A DNA stretch of 64,000 bases from Bog-473 sp036268485. Its GTDB lineage: Bacteria; Actinomycetota; Acidimicrobiia; Acidimicrobiales; RAAP-2. This document shows, piece by piece, positions 43,004 to 51,333 of this stretch; position 1 is the stretch's first letter; each line of letters opens with the position of its first letter. Position numbers and translations under genes: made by a program. Location: NCBI GenBank assembly GCA_036268485.1, contig DATAUC010000109.1, positions 211,572-275,571 of the forward strand. The letters run 5' to 3'. The notes below the pieces were generated by a model. The model did not search any database, was not told where the DNA came from, and worked only from the letters and a program-made list of their open reading frames with translations.

Positions 43004-44149
43004 TCAAAGCACATCTCCTGGCCATCCCAAGGTCTTCACCGTAAACGTGTGTTCGCCTAGACCAGGGTAGGGAGTGGTGTGAGCCGCTCGACGCAACGAC
43101 GGGTCGAGGGGCAACGGCAACGCTGGCATCCGTTTGACGGCATCCGGTGTCGATACCATGTGCTCAAACAACCCCGGAACGCGAACGGCGGCGAGAGACA
43201 CGGCCTCTTCGAGAGTCAGGACGATGTTGCAGCAGACGTCCTCACCGTCAAGAGCATCTTCCCACTCCTCAGCCGTTCTGGCCGCTACGCTTTCGGCGAC
43301 TCTCTCCCCAATTGACTCGTCATCCAACTCGCCGGTATCACCAATCGCTATTAGGTCACAAAAGCGATTCCAGAATCGATCTTCAAGTGCTGCGACGGCA
43401 AGGTGACGATTGTCAAGAGTTTGATAGAGCGCATAACGGGGACTACCTCCGACTACTAATCCCTGGTTTGGCTTTGGCCATTCGCCCGTCGAGAAACCCT
43501 CACTAAGTGCCCAGTACTGAAGGGGAAATAGATTCTCCGTCATCGATACCTGCAGGTGCGTCCCCAGACCGGAGGAACTCCGTCGTAGCAACGCGAACGC
43601 AATATTGATCACGGCTCCGTAGGCGCCGGCGGCGATGTCTCCGATCAGCACCTGCGGAAGCACTGGTGATCCGTCTGCTCCTGTGCTGAGGCTAAGTATC
43701 CCTGCCGCCGCCGCATAGTTCAGATCATGGCCGGCCGTTTGGGCCAGCGCGCCGCTATTTCCATATCCGGTGACAGAGCAGTAAATCACTGTTGGATTGA
43801 TTGCTGCAATATCGGAGTAGCCGAGGCCAAGCCGATCCATCACGCCGGGACGGAACTGTTCGATCACGATGTCAGCCTCCCGCAACAGCTCTCGAGCAGC
43901 TTCTGTATCTCCAGAATCTTTCAAGTCGAATTCGACACTCAGCTTTCCCCGGTTGAGTACAGCGAAATTCGAGCTTGAAACGCCGAACTGCGGCGAATAG
44001 GACCGCATCTCATCCCCGGTCCCAGGCCTTTCAATCTTGATGACGCAAGCTCCAGCTTCAGCCAGTAGGAGTGTCGCTAAAGGACCTGGCAACAGAGTGG
44101 TGAAGTCCGCGATTCGTACACCAGTAAGGGGGAGGCTATTGATCGGCAC
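43004..44149 (-). CDS. CaiB/BaiF family protein, alpha-methylacyl-CoA racemase-like
   Basis: The 381-residue protein starts LPLTGVRIADFTTLLPGPLATLLLAEAGA, typical of racemase-like CaiB proteins. His 141 in AGHDLNY corresponds to the racemase base, and the Asp of LIGDIAAGAYG is the other key residue. It would interconvert (2R)- and (2S)-2-methylacyl-CoA so that acyl-CoA dehydrogenases can act, as in isoprenoid and steroid side-chain breakdown. The GTG at 44149 has GGAG upstream; GTG at 44164, sharing a base with the preceding TAG, is possible. The frame is open further upstream but only mirrors the neighbour. Confidence 0.88.
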   Translation of the reverse strand: MPINSLPLTGVRIADFTTLLPGPLATLLLAEAGACVIKIERPGTGDEMRSYSPQFGVSSSNFAVLNRGKLSVEFDLKDSGDTEAARELLREADIVIEQFRPGVMDRLGLGYSDIAAINPTVIYCSVTGYGNSGALAQTAGHDLNYAAAAGILSLSTGADGSPVLPQVLIGDIAAGAYGAVINIAFALLRRSSSGLGTHLQVSMTENLFPLQYWALSEGFSTGEWPKPNQGLVVGGSPRYALYQTLDNRHLAVAALEDRFWNRFCDLIAIGDTGELDDESIGERVAESVAARTAEEWEDALDGEDVCCNIVLTLEEAVSLAAVRVPGLFEHMVSTPDAVKRMPALPLPLDPSLRRAAHTTPYPGLGEHTFTVKTLGWPGDVL

Positions 44150-44163
44150 GCCCTCGCTCTCCA

Positions 44164-45261
44164 CTATGGCAGTTTTTCTGAATGTGCTGCTAAGGAATCG
44201 AACCGCAATACGGCCTCGTCCTGAGTCTCTTGGGCTCCCGATGCTGCACAAAGGGACAGGACGTTGCGCAAATGCCCTTCGATGTTGTACTCCCTCAGAT
44301 ACCCGTAACCGCCATGGATTTGCAACGACCCATCCGCAATAAGAATTGACGCCTGGGAAACGGCACCCAACATCGCTGCAGATGCGTACGACGCACTTTC
44401 GCCCAGATCGGAACGTGCGGCGACTTCTAGAACATCTTGCACGCAGCGACGCAGCAGATCGCCATTCTTCGAGACCATCGAATGAACGGCCGGAAGTGCA
44501 AGCAATGGTGCGCCAAACTGCTTTCTCTGTGCAGCGTAAGCGACGGCCTGCTCGTGTGCGACGGCTGCGATGCCACACAGAATGGCCGCCACGCCAATAC
44601 GAAACACCAGACGTGCTCTCCAACAATGGGCTGGCGCCAGCACGGACTCTTGACTCAGACCCTCATCGAAAATGAACGCACTTCGCGTTTCCGCTCCGGG
44701 AAGTCCCGTTCGGCGTAGTGGTGTCCCAAAGTCGATCTGTTCTGGCTCTATAACAACAGCTGTTGCCATCTCTTCACCAGAGCCCATCACCACCAAGGTC
44801 GGTGAACCACCTGCACTGTCGATCCGACCTATGTGACCAGAAAGACGAACTCCATCTTCCCTTCCTAAACACAGGGTGTTAGACGTCGATGCCATGTCGA
44901 CAATGGCCGCTTGCTTGCCAAGACTTAGCTCTCGAACCTTCTCGTACCATTTCGGATGCTCACACAGAATAGAAATGGCTGCCTGCGTATGCACACTTGA
45001 CAGTGCGAGCGAAGGGGCGCTTCGCCCAAGGCCCTCCCAGACGACAGCTGATGACAGCAATGATCCTCCGCTCCCGCCAAGATCGACCGGAGTGCTGACT
45101 GTCCAAAGTCCCTGATCAACAAGCGCCCTTCGGGACGCGCTCGAAGTAGCTTCATCGGACTCAGACTCGACGGCAATGCTTCGGGCACAGAATGATGAGA
45201 CGACTTCGTGCAATGCGACATGTTCAGCATCGAGTCGTGGTCTTAACGTTTCTGGGTTCAC
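44164..45261 (-). CDS. Acyl-CoA dehydrogenase (small FadE type)
   Basis: The 365-residue protein has reduced N-terminal and middle domains but keeps the C-terminal helical bundle (AAVAHEQAVAYAAQRKQFGAPL; ADGSLQIHGGYGYLREYNIEGHLRNV). The usual catalytic Glu near the C-terminus is not evident, as in the partner subunits of heteromeric FadE enzymes. It may form a complex with the acyl-CoA dehydrogenase at 48610. Its GTG overlaps the crotonase-gene stop (GTGA) and its stop TAG touches a possible start of the racemase gene, so it is part of a tightly coupled operon. Confidence 0.88.
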   Translation of the reverse strand: MNPETLRPRLDAEHVALHEVVSSFCARSIAVESESDEATSSASRRALVDQGLWTVSTPVDLGGSGGSLLSSAVVWEGLGRSAPSLALSSVHTQAAISILCEHPKWYEKVRELSLGKQAAIVDMASTSNTLCLGREDGVRLSGHIGRIDSAGGSPTLVVMGSGEEMATAVVIEPEQIDFGTPLRRTGLPGAETRSAFIFDEGLSQESVLAPAHCWRARLVFRIGVAAILCGIAAVAHEQAVAYAAQRKQFGAPLLALPAVHSMVSKNGDLLRRCVQDVLEVAARSDLGESASYASAAMLGAVSQASILIADGSLQIHGGYGYLREYNIEGHLRNVLSLCAASGAQETQDEAVLRFDSLAAHSEKLP

Positions 45262-46034
45262 TGCCAGAACCTCGATTCGTCAGGCGCTCGACGCTCAGCA
45301 AACGATGCATTCTGTTCGTGGGCTTCTTGCGTCAAGAGATACAGTGACAGCATCTGATCGTGAGCCATTCTTGCTTGACCAACAACGCCCGAATGCCTGC
45401 CTGAAAAGGCTGACTTGAGACCCGCGATTGCAATGGGACCCCTCTGCAATAACTCATCGGCCAACTCTCGAACCCTCGTGGCCAGCGAGTCATACGGAAC
45501 GACTTCGTTGATCAGGCCCATTTGTAGTGCTTGTGCCGCGGAATACTTCCGGTTGAAATACCAGATTTCCTTGGCGCGCTTTCTACCAACCGTCTCCTCT
45601 AGGTACCAGGTTCCATAGCCTGCATCGAAACTGCCCACCATTGGCCCCACCTGACGAAACAAGGCGTGTTCGGCCGCGACGGTGATGTCGCACATTAGAT
45701 GGAGGACATTTCCACCTCCGACAGCAAACCCGTTGACCGATGCGATTATCGGCTTTGAAATTGAATCGATCAACTCGTAGACATCAATTATTGGTAATAC
45801 TGAGTCATAGTCTGCGCGGGTCGTTGGATCATGATCGCCCCCAATGCAGAAGAATTTGTCTCCGACACCAGTTACCACTGCGACACGCAGTTCACGCTCC
45901 GAACGAAACCACCGTAGAGCATCAGCCAGCTCAAGAGCAGTGCGTTTCCTAAATTTATTTCCGCTCTCAGGTCGATTGATCATCAGAGTCGCAACGCCGT
46001 CCAAGCTACTTACAAGTAGATCTGTGTACTCCAC
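45258..46034 (-). CDS. Crotonase-superfamily ring hydrolase/synthase, BadI/MenB-like
   Basis: The 258-residue protein has the oxyanion-hole segments FCIGGD (62-67) and GFAVGGGN (102-109). The specific VGSFDAGYGT block (133-142, Asp 137 and Tyr 140) followed by RKRAKEIWYFNRKYSAAQAL is characteristic of MenB and BadI rather than simple enoyl-CoA hydratases. BadI hydrolytically opens 2-ketocyclohexane-carboxyl-CoA to pimelyl-CoA. No other menaquinone gene is nearby, while acyl-CoA dehydrogenases, an SDR and 3-hydroxyacyl-CoA dehydrogenases are, so ring cleavage of a cyclic 2-ketoacyl-CoA is the better reading. The GTG start shares a base with the previous TAG. Confidence 0.85.
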   Translation of the reverse strand: MEYTDLLVSSLDGVATLMINRPESGNKFRKRTALELADALRWFRSERELRVAVVTGVGDKFFCIGGDHDPTTRADYDSVLPIIDVYELIDSISKPIIASVNGFAVGGGNVLHLMCDITVAAEHALFRQVGPMVGSFDAGYGTWYLEETVGRKRAKEIWYFNRKYSAAQALQMGLINEVVPYDSLATRVRELADELLQRGPIAIAGLKSAFSGRHSGVVGQARMAHDQMLSLYLLTQEAHEQNASFAERRAPDESRFWQ

Positions 46035-46897
46035 TATGCTTCCTCCTTCTGAGTTCTAAATCCGACACCCGTTTTGTTACCTAGGCGTCCTGCCGACACC
46101 ATTCGAGTCAAGAGTGGCGGAGGCGCGAATGCTTGATCCAGCGTTGCGTCATACGCATTTCGCGTTGCGTGCTCGTGCACGTCGAGGCCGATGAGATCGA
46201 GGAGGCTAAGCGGTCCGACCCGATATCCCAAACCCAACTCCAGGGCAGTATCAATATCGGCGGCTGATGCCAGCCCTTCGTCAAACGCCTGTATCACATC
46301 GTTCAAATAGGGCAAGAGAAGTCGATTGACGATGAAGCCAGGAGAGTCTCCTACCTCGACAGCAACCTTTCCAACCCGTTGAACGAACGAGATGAGTGCG
46401 GTGATAACCGACTCTTCGGTCTGCAGAGCTCTGACCACTTCAACCAGCTTCATGGCAGTGGCCGGGTTGAAAAAATGTAGTCCCGCGAATCGTTGAGGAT
46501 TCGGCATAATTGCTGCGAGACGGGTCACGGAGAGTGCGGAGGTATTCGTGGTGACTATTGCTTCCGGACTTACCACGTTTGCGACGGCTCTGAGTATCTC
46601 TTTCTTCACTTCTAAGTTCTCAACTACTGCTTCGATCACGAGATCGGATTCCGACAGGTCGTCGACCGATATCGTTGGATGGAGCCGATTCAACATGTCG
46701 TCTCGCATCGCGATCGAGCACCTTCCCCGATCAACCGCTGCGTTCATGGAGCCAGCTAGTTGTTCGAAGCCCGCTGCGGCCCGCTCCTTATTCACCTCCA
46801 GGATCACTACATCGTGACCGGCTAATGCACACACCTGAGCTATTCCGCATCCCATGGTGCCGCACCCAAGCACAGCAACGCGGTTGATCGCGTCCAT
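46034..46897 (-). CDS. 3-hydroxyacyl-CoA dehydrogenase (first of a tandem pair)
   Basis: The roughly 287-residue enzyme has the NAD loop VLGCGTMGCGIA near residue 8, VVENLEVKKEIL, the catalytic His in LHFFNPATAMKLVEVV near residue 137, SPGFIVNRLLLPYLND near 185 and the C-terminal LSLLDLIGLDV. It oxidises 3-hydroxyacyl-CoA to 3-ketoacyl-CoA with NAD. The ATG at 46897 has AGGAGAAG immediately upstream; ATG at 46942 would overlap the preceding stop (ATGA). It is clearly paralogous to the next gene upstream. Confidence 0.93.
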   Translation of the reverse strand: MDAINRVAVLGCGTMGCGIAQVCALAGHDVVILEVNKERAAAGFEQLAGSMNAAVDRGRCSIAMRDDMLNRLHPTISVDDLSESDLVIEAVVENLEVKKEILRAVANVVSPEAIVTTNTSALSVTRLAAIMPNPQRFAGLHFFNPATAMKLVEVVRALQTEESVITALISFVQRVGKVAVEVGDSPGFIVNRLLLPYLNDVIQAFDEGLASAADIDTALELGLGYRVGPLSLLDLIGLDVHEHATRNAYDATLDQAFAPPPLLTRMVSAGRLGNKTGVGFRTQKEEA

Positions 46898-46938
46898 CTC
46901 TTCTCCTGTCATATGTGGAGTCGTCGTCAGATCCGTCT

Positions 46939-47817
46939 TCATGTGCCGATCAGCCCGGCCTGGTCATAGTTGTAGAACCCTTGTCCGACCTTTCTGCCAA
47001 GTTGACCAGCAGCAACCATTCGCTCCACAAGCGGCGGAGGTGCGAAACGAGGATCTCGAAGTTGTTCATACAAACTCAACGACACGGCGCGGTGGACGTC
47101 CAGGCCGACAATGTCGAGCAAGGTAAAGGGACCCATCGGATGACGAAGACCATGACGAACTGCCAAGTCAATGGATTCAACGGTTCCGACCCCAGACTCA
47201 AGCGATCGAATGCAATTGTTTTCGAATGGAATCAGAAATCGGTTCACAATAAAGCCCGGGACGTCTTTAGTTGTGACGCTCTTCTTGTCAAGTGATGCGA
47301 TGAATCCGATGGTTCGGCTGTAAGTGTCGTCACTTGTCAGCTGTCCCCTGACTACTTCAACAAGCTTCATTAGTGGAGCGGGGTTGCAGTAATGCGTACC
47401 GACAACTCTCTCGGGATTGGAAGCTCCCGCCGCTATCGCTGTTACTGAGAGCGTCGAAGTATTGGTGTGAAATAGAGTTTCGGGCTTGCACACATCCGAT
47501 AGATGACGGAAGAGTTCTTGCTTTGCTTTGAGATCTTCATGAATTGCCTCGACTACGACGTCACATTCGCTCAGATCAGCGTCTTGCGCACTCAAGACCA
47601 GATTGTCCTTCGCCCTCCGGGCCTCTGCAGACGACATCTTTCCAATCGAAACGCTTTTGTCGAGAAATCGCGCGACATTGTGTCCCCCAGTCACCAAACA
47701 TTCAGCATTCGTGTCCCGGAGAACAGTCCTGTGCCCGGAGCGAACCATAACCGTAGTGATACCCGAACCCATAGTGCCGGCTCCAATAATCCCAACTGTG
47801 AATGACGGCTCGCTCAT
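46939..47817 (-). CDS. 3-hydroxyacyl-CoA dehydrogenase (second of a tandem pair)
   Basis: The 292-residue enzyme has IIGAGTMGSGI near residue 8, AIHEDLKAKQELF, the catalytic His in GTHYCNPAPLMKLVEVV near residue 139 and GFIVNRFLIPFENNCI. It has the same fold and length as the neighbouring gene but differs at many positions, so the pair probably handles different substrates or stereochemistry (for example ring and chain intermediates). GAGGAGGAAG before the ATG at 47817 is the strongest ribosome site in this operon. Confidence 0.93.
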   Translation of the reverse strand: MSEPSFTVGIIGAGTMGSGITTVMVRSGHRTVLRDTNAECLVTGGHNVARFLDKSVSIGKMSSAEARRAKDNLVLSAQDADLSECDVVVEAIHEDLKAKQELFRHLSDVCKPETLFHTNTSTLSVTAIAAGASNPERVVGTHYCNPAPLMKLVEVVRGQLTSDDTYSRTIGFIASLDKKSVTTKDVPGFIVNRFLIPFENNCIRSLESGVGTVESIDLAVRHGLRHPMGPFTLLDIVGLDVHRAVSLSLYEQLRDPRFAPPPLVERMVAAGQLGRKVGQGFYNYDQAGLIGT

Positions 47818-47848
47818 ACTTCCTCCTCGTTTCGGTCCGACTCTTCGG

Positions 47849-48613
47849 TTAGATGCTCTGCCCACCATCAATGACGATCGTCTCGCCAGTCATGAAATCT
47901 GAAGCTGACGATGACAACAGAACTACCCATGGTGCCAGCTCAGAAGCGTCACCCATTCGCCGAGCCGGTACGGCCCGAAGAATTCGTTCCATCATTGCCG
48001 GATCGCCCCGCACGGCGGCATTGAGATCCGTGGAGAAATAGCCAGGTGCGAGTCCGTTTACCTGAACATTGTGCCTAGCCCACTCGACTGCCATGCACTT
48101 CGTAAATGCAACCACGGCCGCCTTCGATGCGCCGTAAGCAGCGTGTCGGGCAATGCCGCGAATGGCAAAGTTAGACGCAATATTCACAACCTTGCCGGAT
48201 CCTTGCGCCACAAGATGTTTACCTACAGCGCGTGTGGCGAGAAAGACCCCACCGAGATTCGTATCTAGGACCCTTGACCACTCTGATTCGGTGGTGTCGA
48301 GGAGCTCCCGGCTCGACACCACCCCTGAGTTGTTTACGAGTATGTCGATACGTCCAAACTGCGTGATTGCTGCTTCCACCATCGCGTCGATATCGTCTGA
48401 CTTAGTCACATCAGTCGTAATGGCAAGCGATTTCGTTCCAACCCGCTCGACTTGCCGGGCAACCGATGCGATTTGTTCGGTGCTCCTAGCTGCAAGAACG
48501 ACGTTTGCGCCAACTTCGGCCAATGCGACCGAGATCGCAGCCCCGAGGCCACGGCCAGCGCCTGTTACGACGGCCGTCTTGCCGGTAAGTACTCTCCCAT
48601 CTGATGTCGTCAC
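47849..48613 (-). CDS. Short-chain dehydrogenase, BadH-like (2-hydroxyacyl-CoA type)
   Basis: The 254-residue SDR has TGAGRGLG near residue 17, AARST after beta-2 (an NADP or NAD preference is not clear), NNSGVVSS, NIASNFAI and YGASK near residue 160, and a C-terminal GETIVIDGGQSI. In alicyclic acid degradation an SDR of this kind (BadH) oxidises a 2-hydroxycycloalkane-carboxyl-CoA before BadI opens the ring. The GTG start overlaps the preceding acyl-CoA dehydrogenase stop (GTGA). The BadH role is inferred from context. Confidence 0.88.
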   Translation of the reverse strand: MTTSDGRVLTGKTAVVTGAGRGLGAAISVALAEVGANVVLAARSTEQIASVARQVERVGTKSLAITTDVTKSDDIDAMVEAAITQFGRIDILVNNSGVVSSRELLDTTESEWSRVLDTNLGGVFLATRAVGKHLVAQGSGKVVNIASNFAIRGIARHAAYGASKAAVVAFTKCMAVEWARHNVQVNGLAPGYFSTDLNAAVRGDPAMMERILRAVPARRMGDASELAPWVVLLSSSASDFMTGETIVIDGGQSI

Positions 48614-49809
48614 GGTCCCTCAGCCCTCCGACTCGAGTCACGTGCAATTAACAGACGCTGAACTTCGTTGGTACCGTCATAGATTTGGGTGACTCGAGCG
48701 TCTCGCAGAAACCTCTCAACTCCACATTCAGCCAAATCGCCTTGCCACCCAAGAAGCCTTACTGCCGCATAAGCAATCGTGGCTCCAAGGTTCGTGCAGG
48801 CGAGCTTTACCATTGCAATTTCTGCGGCCGAGAGCCCTCCTGGTCGATCGGCTGCGATGGCCCCTGCATAGAGCAGCAGCCGACCCTCAAGAAGACTGGT
48901 GCGTAGGTCTGCCAGTTCGAAATCGATATCCTGACCCGCACTGCCCCGTTCTCTTAGCACTGCGAGGAGGTGAGCGAATGCCCCGGATGCGAGACCCACA
49001 CCCTGCGCAGCTGCACTTACTCTCGACTTGACGACGGATTTGAGCAGAAGGCTCCACCCGCTGCCCTCACTTCCAAGCAATGCGCTAGCTGGCACTCGCA
49101 CTCCATTGAAGAAGAGCTCCGACGTCGAAGATCCATGCATGCCCATCTTTTCGAAGGCAGGACCTCGGCTTAGTCCGCGGGAACCACCATCAACGAGGAA
49201 TGCCGTAATCCCATCACGACCGCTGCTGCGATCGATCGAGGCGAAACAGACGATCACATCGGCGCGATCACCTGTGGTGATGAAGGTCTTAGAACCCGAA
49301 ATCACGTACTCATCGCCATCTCTGCGAGCGGTTGTTCTTAATGACGATACGTCCGATCCGGCATCTGGTTCAGTGATCGCTAGTGATCCAAAGAGACTGC
49401 CGCCACACAGGCCAGGAACATATTTCAACATTTGTTCCTCGGTGCCGGCGAGCAAGATTGGATACGCCGCATGCATTTGGGTTGCGAAGATGAGGCTGGT
49501 TGCGCCACAAGCCGCAGCGATCTCTTCTACGGCAATAGCGTACGACAGTGTTGTCGACCCACTCCCACCAAGCCGCTTCGGAAAGATCAGGCCACCCAAT
49601 CCGGCATCAACAAGTGACAAATATGCCTCCTTGGCAAATACTCCCGTTCTGTCTGTTTCGCTGGCGGCGGGAGCGATTTTACTTGCAACGACGGCCCGCA
49701 CAACTGATCGAAATTCCACATCTTGGTCAGCAAGCAATACGTCCGCGATTCCCTCATCGAAGGAGCGACGTATTTCACATGCGGCTTTGGACACTTGCGT
49801 TTGGTTCAC
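48610..49809 (-). CDS. Acyl-CoA dehydrogenase with Asp at the usual catalytic Glu position
   Basis: The 399-residue protein is a full-length acyl-CoA dehydrogenase: FGSLAITEPDAGSDVSSLRTTA near residue 140, YVISGSKTFITTGDRAD and the C-terminal QIYDGTNEVQRLLIAR. In most relatives the latter reads IYEGTxEIQ and its first Glu is the base; here it is Asp. Asp bases have been discussed for cyclic acyl-CoA dehydrogenases, which would fit the BadI/BadH-like neighbours. It is the first gene of the coupled operon running to 43004; the start is a GTG without an obvious ribosome site. Confidence 0.92.
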   Translation of the reverse strand: MNQTQVSKAACEIRRSFDEGIADVLLADQDVEFRSVVRAVVASKIAPAASETDRTGVFAKEAYLSLVDAGLGGLIFPKRLGGSGSTTLSYAIAVEEIAAACGATSLIFATQMHAAYPILLAGTEEQMLKYVPGLCGGSLFGSLAITEPDAGSDVSSLRTTARRDGDEYVISGSKTFITTGDRADVIVCFASIDRSSGRDGITAFLVDGGSRGLSRGPAFEKMGMHGSSTSELFFNGVRVPASALLGSEGSGWSLLLKSVVKSRVSAAAQGVGLASGAFAHLLAVLRERGSAGQDIDFELADLRTSLLEGRLLLYAGAIAADRPGGLSAAEIAMVKLACTNLGATIAYAAVRLLGWQGDLAECGVERFLRDARVTQIYDGTNEVQRLLIARDSSRRAEGP

Positions 49810-50078
49810 GTTAATCAGCCATCGATAGGCTGTGAGGGCTATCCATTAGGCTGGCGTGGAGTACCTCGACCCAGCGCGATATCGGGAACCTGCCGGCGGG
49901 TCGATCGTTCGAGGTCGCTAACGCACACCGCCGCTGCGTTCTCCAACGCGGGACCGGAGCGATGTTCGTCATCCGCACCATTTGCACCTTGTCTTCGGAT
50001 CGGAGAGTCGAAGGATCTCTCGTACCCGACGTATCTGGAAGTACTCGCGTTCATTTCCCTTCGCCTGTACCTCAGCCA

Positions 50079-51200
50079 TCAGATCGCGCCTCCAACGCCG
50101 TGCGCTGACCCGATGGTTCCGGCTAGCAGTTCGTTCGCGATTTCATCGTTGCTAAATCCAAAACGGAGCAATATATCGACAGTCGCCGTACCTACCCTTG
50201 GGACTGTTCCGGAGTGAAATGTTTCCTGAGATGCCAACCGCCAAGGGCTTCGCAGTCCAAACATCAGCCACTCACTCGACGTCTTTTCGGTTAATCGCGC
50301 CTGGATGTTCTTCACGATCTCATCGCGATTGGCTCTTCGTCCGGCGTTGTCCGTCAAGCGGTGATCATCGGATAGGTGAAAAAGGCCAAGCTCAGTGCAA
50401 AGACGCTCCCAGATTTGATCGTTACCGATTGCAAGCACAATTGCCGTATCTGCTGTCTCGAATGCCTGATATATCGCGATCACGGAATCGGTGCCTCCGC
50501 TCGGTTCCGGCTCTGCCTCACCCGCCAGAAAGCTCGCGATTCGCGGGGCCATGAGAGCCAGTGCTGAGTCCAGGAGCGACACATCAATAAACTCGCCCTG
50601 GCCAGAAACGGCTTGACGTCGAAGTGCAGCGCATATGCCAACAGATGCAACCAAAGAGGCCGTGATGTCAGTAAGCGCAGTAGAAACTCGTTGTGGCGTC
50701 CGGCCCCTCTCTCCCGTAACGCTCATTAGTCCCGAACGCGCTTGGGCCACCAAGTCATATCCCGGCAAAGAGGAATCCGGTCCAGTCATCCCGAACCCAG
50801 AGATGGCGCAATGAATCAGCCGTGGGAACCTTGATCGCAGATCGCCTGGGTCAAGTCCCAACGAAGCCAATTTGGATGGATTGAAGCTCTGAATTAGGAC
50901 ATCAACCTGGGGAATTATTCGATTCAAAATGAGCTGAGCTGCCGGCGATCGAAGGTTCATCGCCAGGCTCTGTTTCTTGCGGTTCGCAGATGCAAACCAC
51001 GCTGAGGTACCTCCCACGAAGGGTGGACCCCAAGCTCGAGCATCGTCCCCTTGAACTAGACGCTCCACTTTGATTACCTCTGCACCCAGGTCGGCCAAAT
51101 ACATTGATGCCGTCGGACCGGCATACGAAGAACTGAGATCCACAATTTTGATTCCCGATAAGGGGCCATCGGTCCCCCCAACTGATTCGCGACTAACCAT
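50079..51200 (-). CDS. CaiB/BaiF family CoA-transferase
   Basis: The 373-residue class III CoA-transferase begins PLSGIKIVDLSSSYAGPTASMYLADLGAEVIKVE, continues GFGMTGPDSSLPGYDLVAQARSGLM and has the catalytic Asp in STALTDITASLV near residue 178. It would move CoA from one acyl-CoA to a free acid, so activating or exchanging the pathway acid. It is distinct from the racemase-like CaiB at 43004. The ATG at 51200 follows GAGGTGG. It lies downstream of the aldehyde dehydrogenase that could supply the acid. Confidence 0.9.
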   Translation of the reverse strand: MVSRESVGGTDGPLSGIKIVDLSSSYAGPTASMYLADLGAEVIKVERLVQGDDARAWGPPFVGGTSAWFASANRKKQSLAMNLRSPAAQLILNRIIPQVDVLIQSFNPSKLASLGLDPGDLRSRFPRLIHCAISGFGMTGPDSSLPGYDLVAQARSGLMSVTGERGRTPQRVSTALTDITASLVASVGICAALRRQAVSGQGEFIDVSLLDSALALMAPRIASFLAGEAEPEPSGGTDSVIAIYQAFETADTAIVLAIGNDQIWERLCTELGLFHLSDDHRLTDNAGRRANRDEIVKNIQARLTEKTSSEWLMFGLRSPWRLASQETFHSGTVPRVGTATVDILLRFGFSNDEIANELLAGTIGSAHGVGGAI

Positions 51201-51264
51201 CACTGACCACCTCGAACTTCTGCCTGACGATCAAGGTATTGATCGACACCAGACACCTCGAGCC

Positions 51265-51280
51265 GAATTTCCCGAAATTC
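51265..51280. promoter_or_regulatory. Operator-like inverted repeat upstream of the CoA-transferase gene
   Basis: GAATTT (51265-51270) and AAATTC (51275-51280) are perfect inverted repeats around CCCG, 65 bases before the CoA-transferase start. It differs from the TGTACGCA-type sites. Confidence 0.4.
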
Positions 51281-51333
51281 GCTTTGATCGGTGTCATCCC
51301 TCGGTCTGAAGGATTCGCTTGCATCCTTCGATC

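Noticed and set aside
44150..44626. Arg-rich 159-residue N-terminal extension of the racemase frame
   Set aside because: It overlaps the acyl-CoA dehydrogenase gene in another frame; the racemase family starts at PLTGVRIADF.
45258..46034. Plain enoyl-CoA hydratase call for the crotonase-family gene
   Set aside because: The GSFDAGYGT and AKEIWYFNRKYS blocks are specific to the MenB/BadI branch; a typical hydratase Glu pair is not evident.
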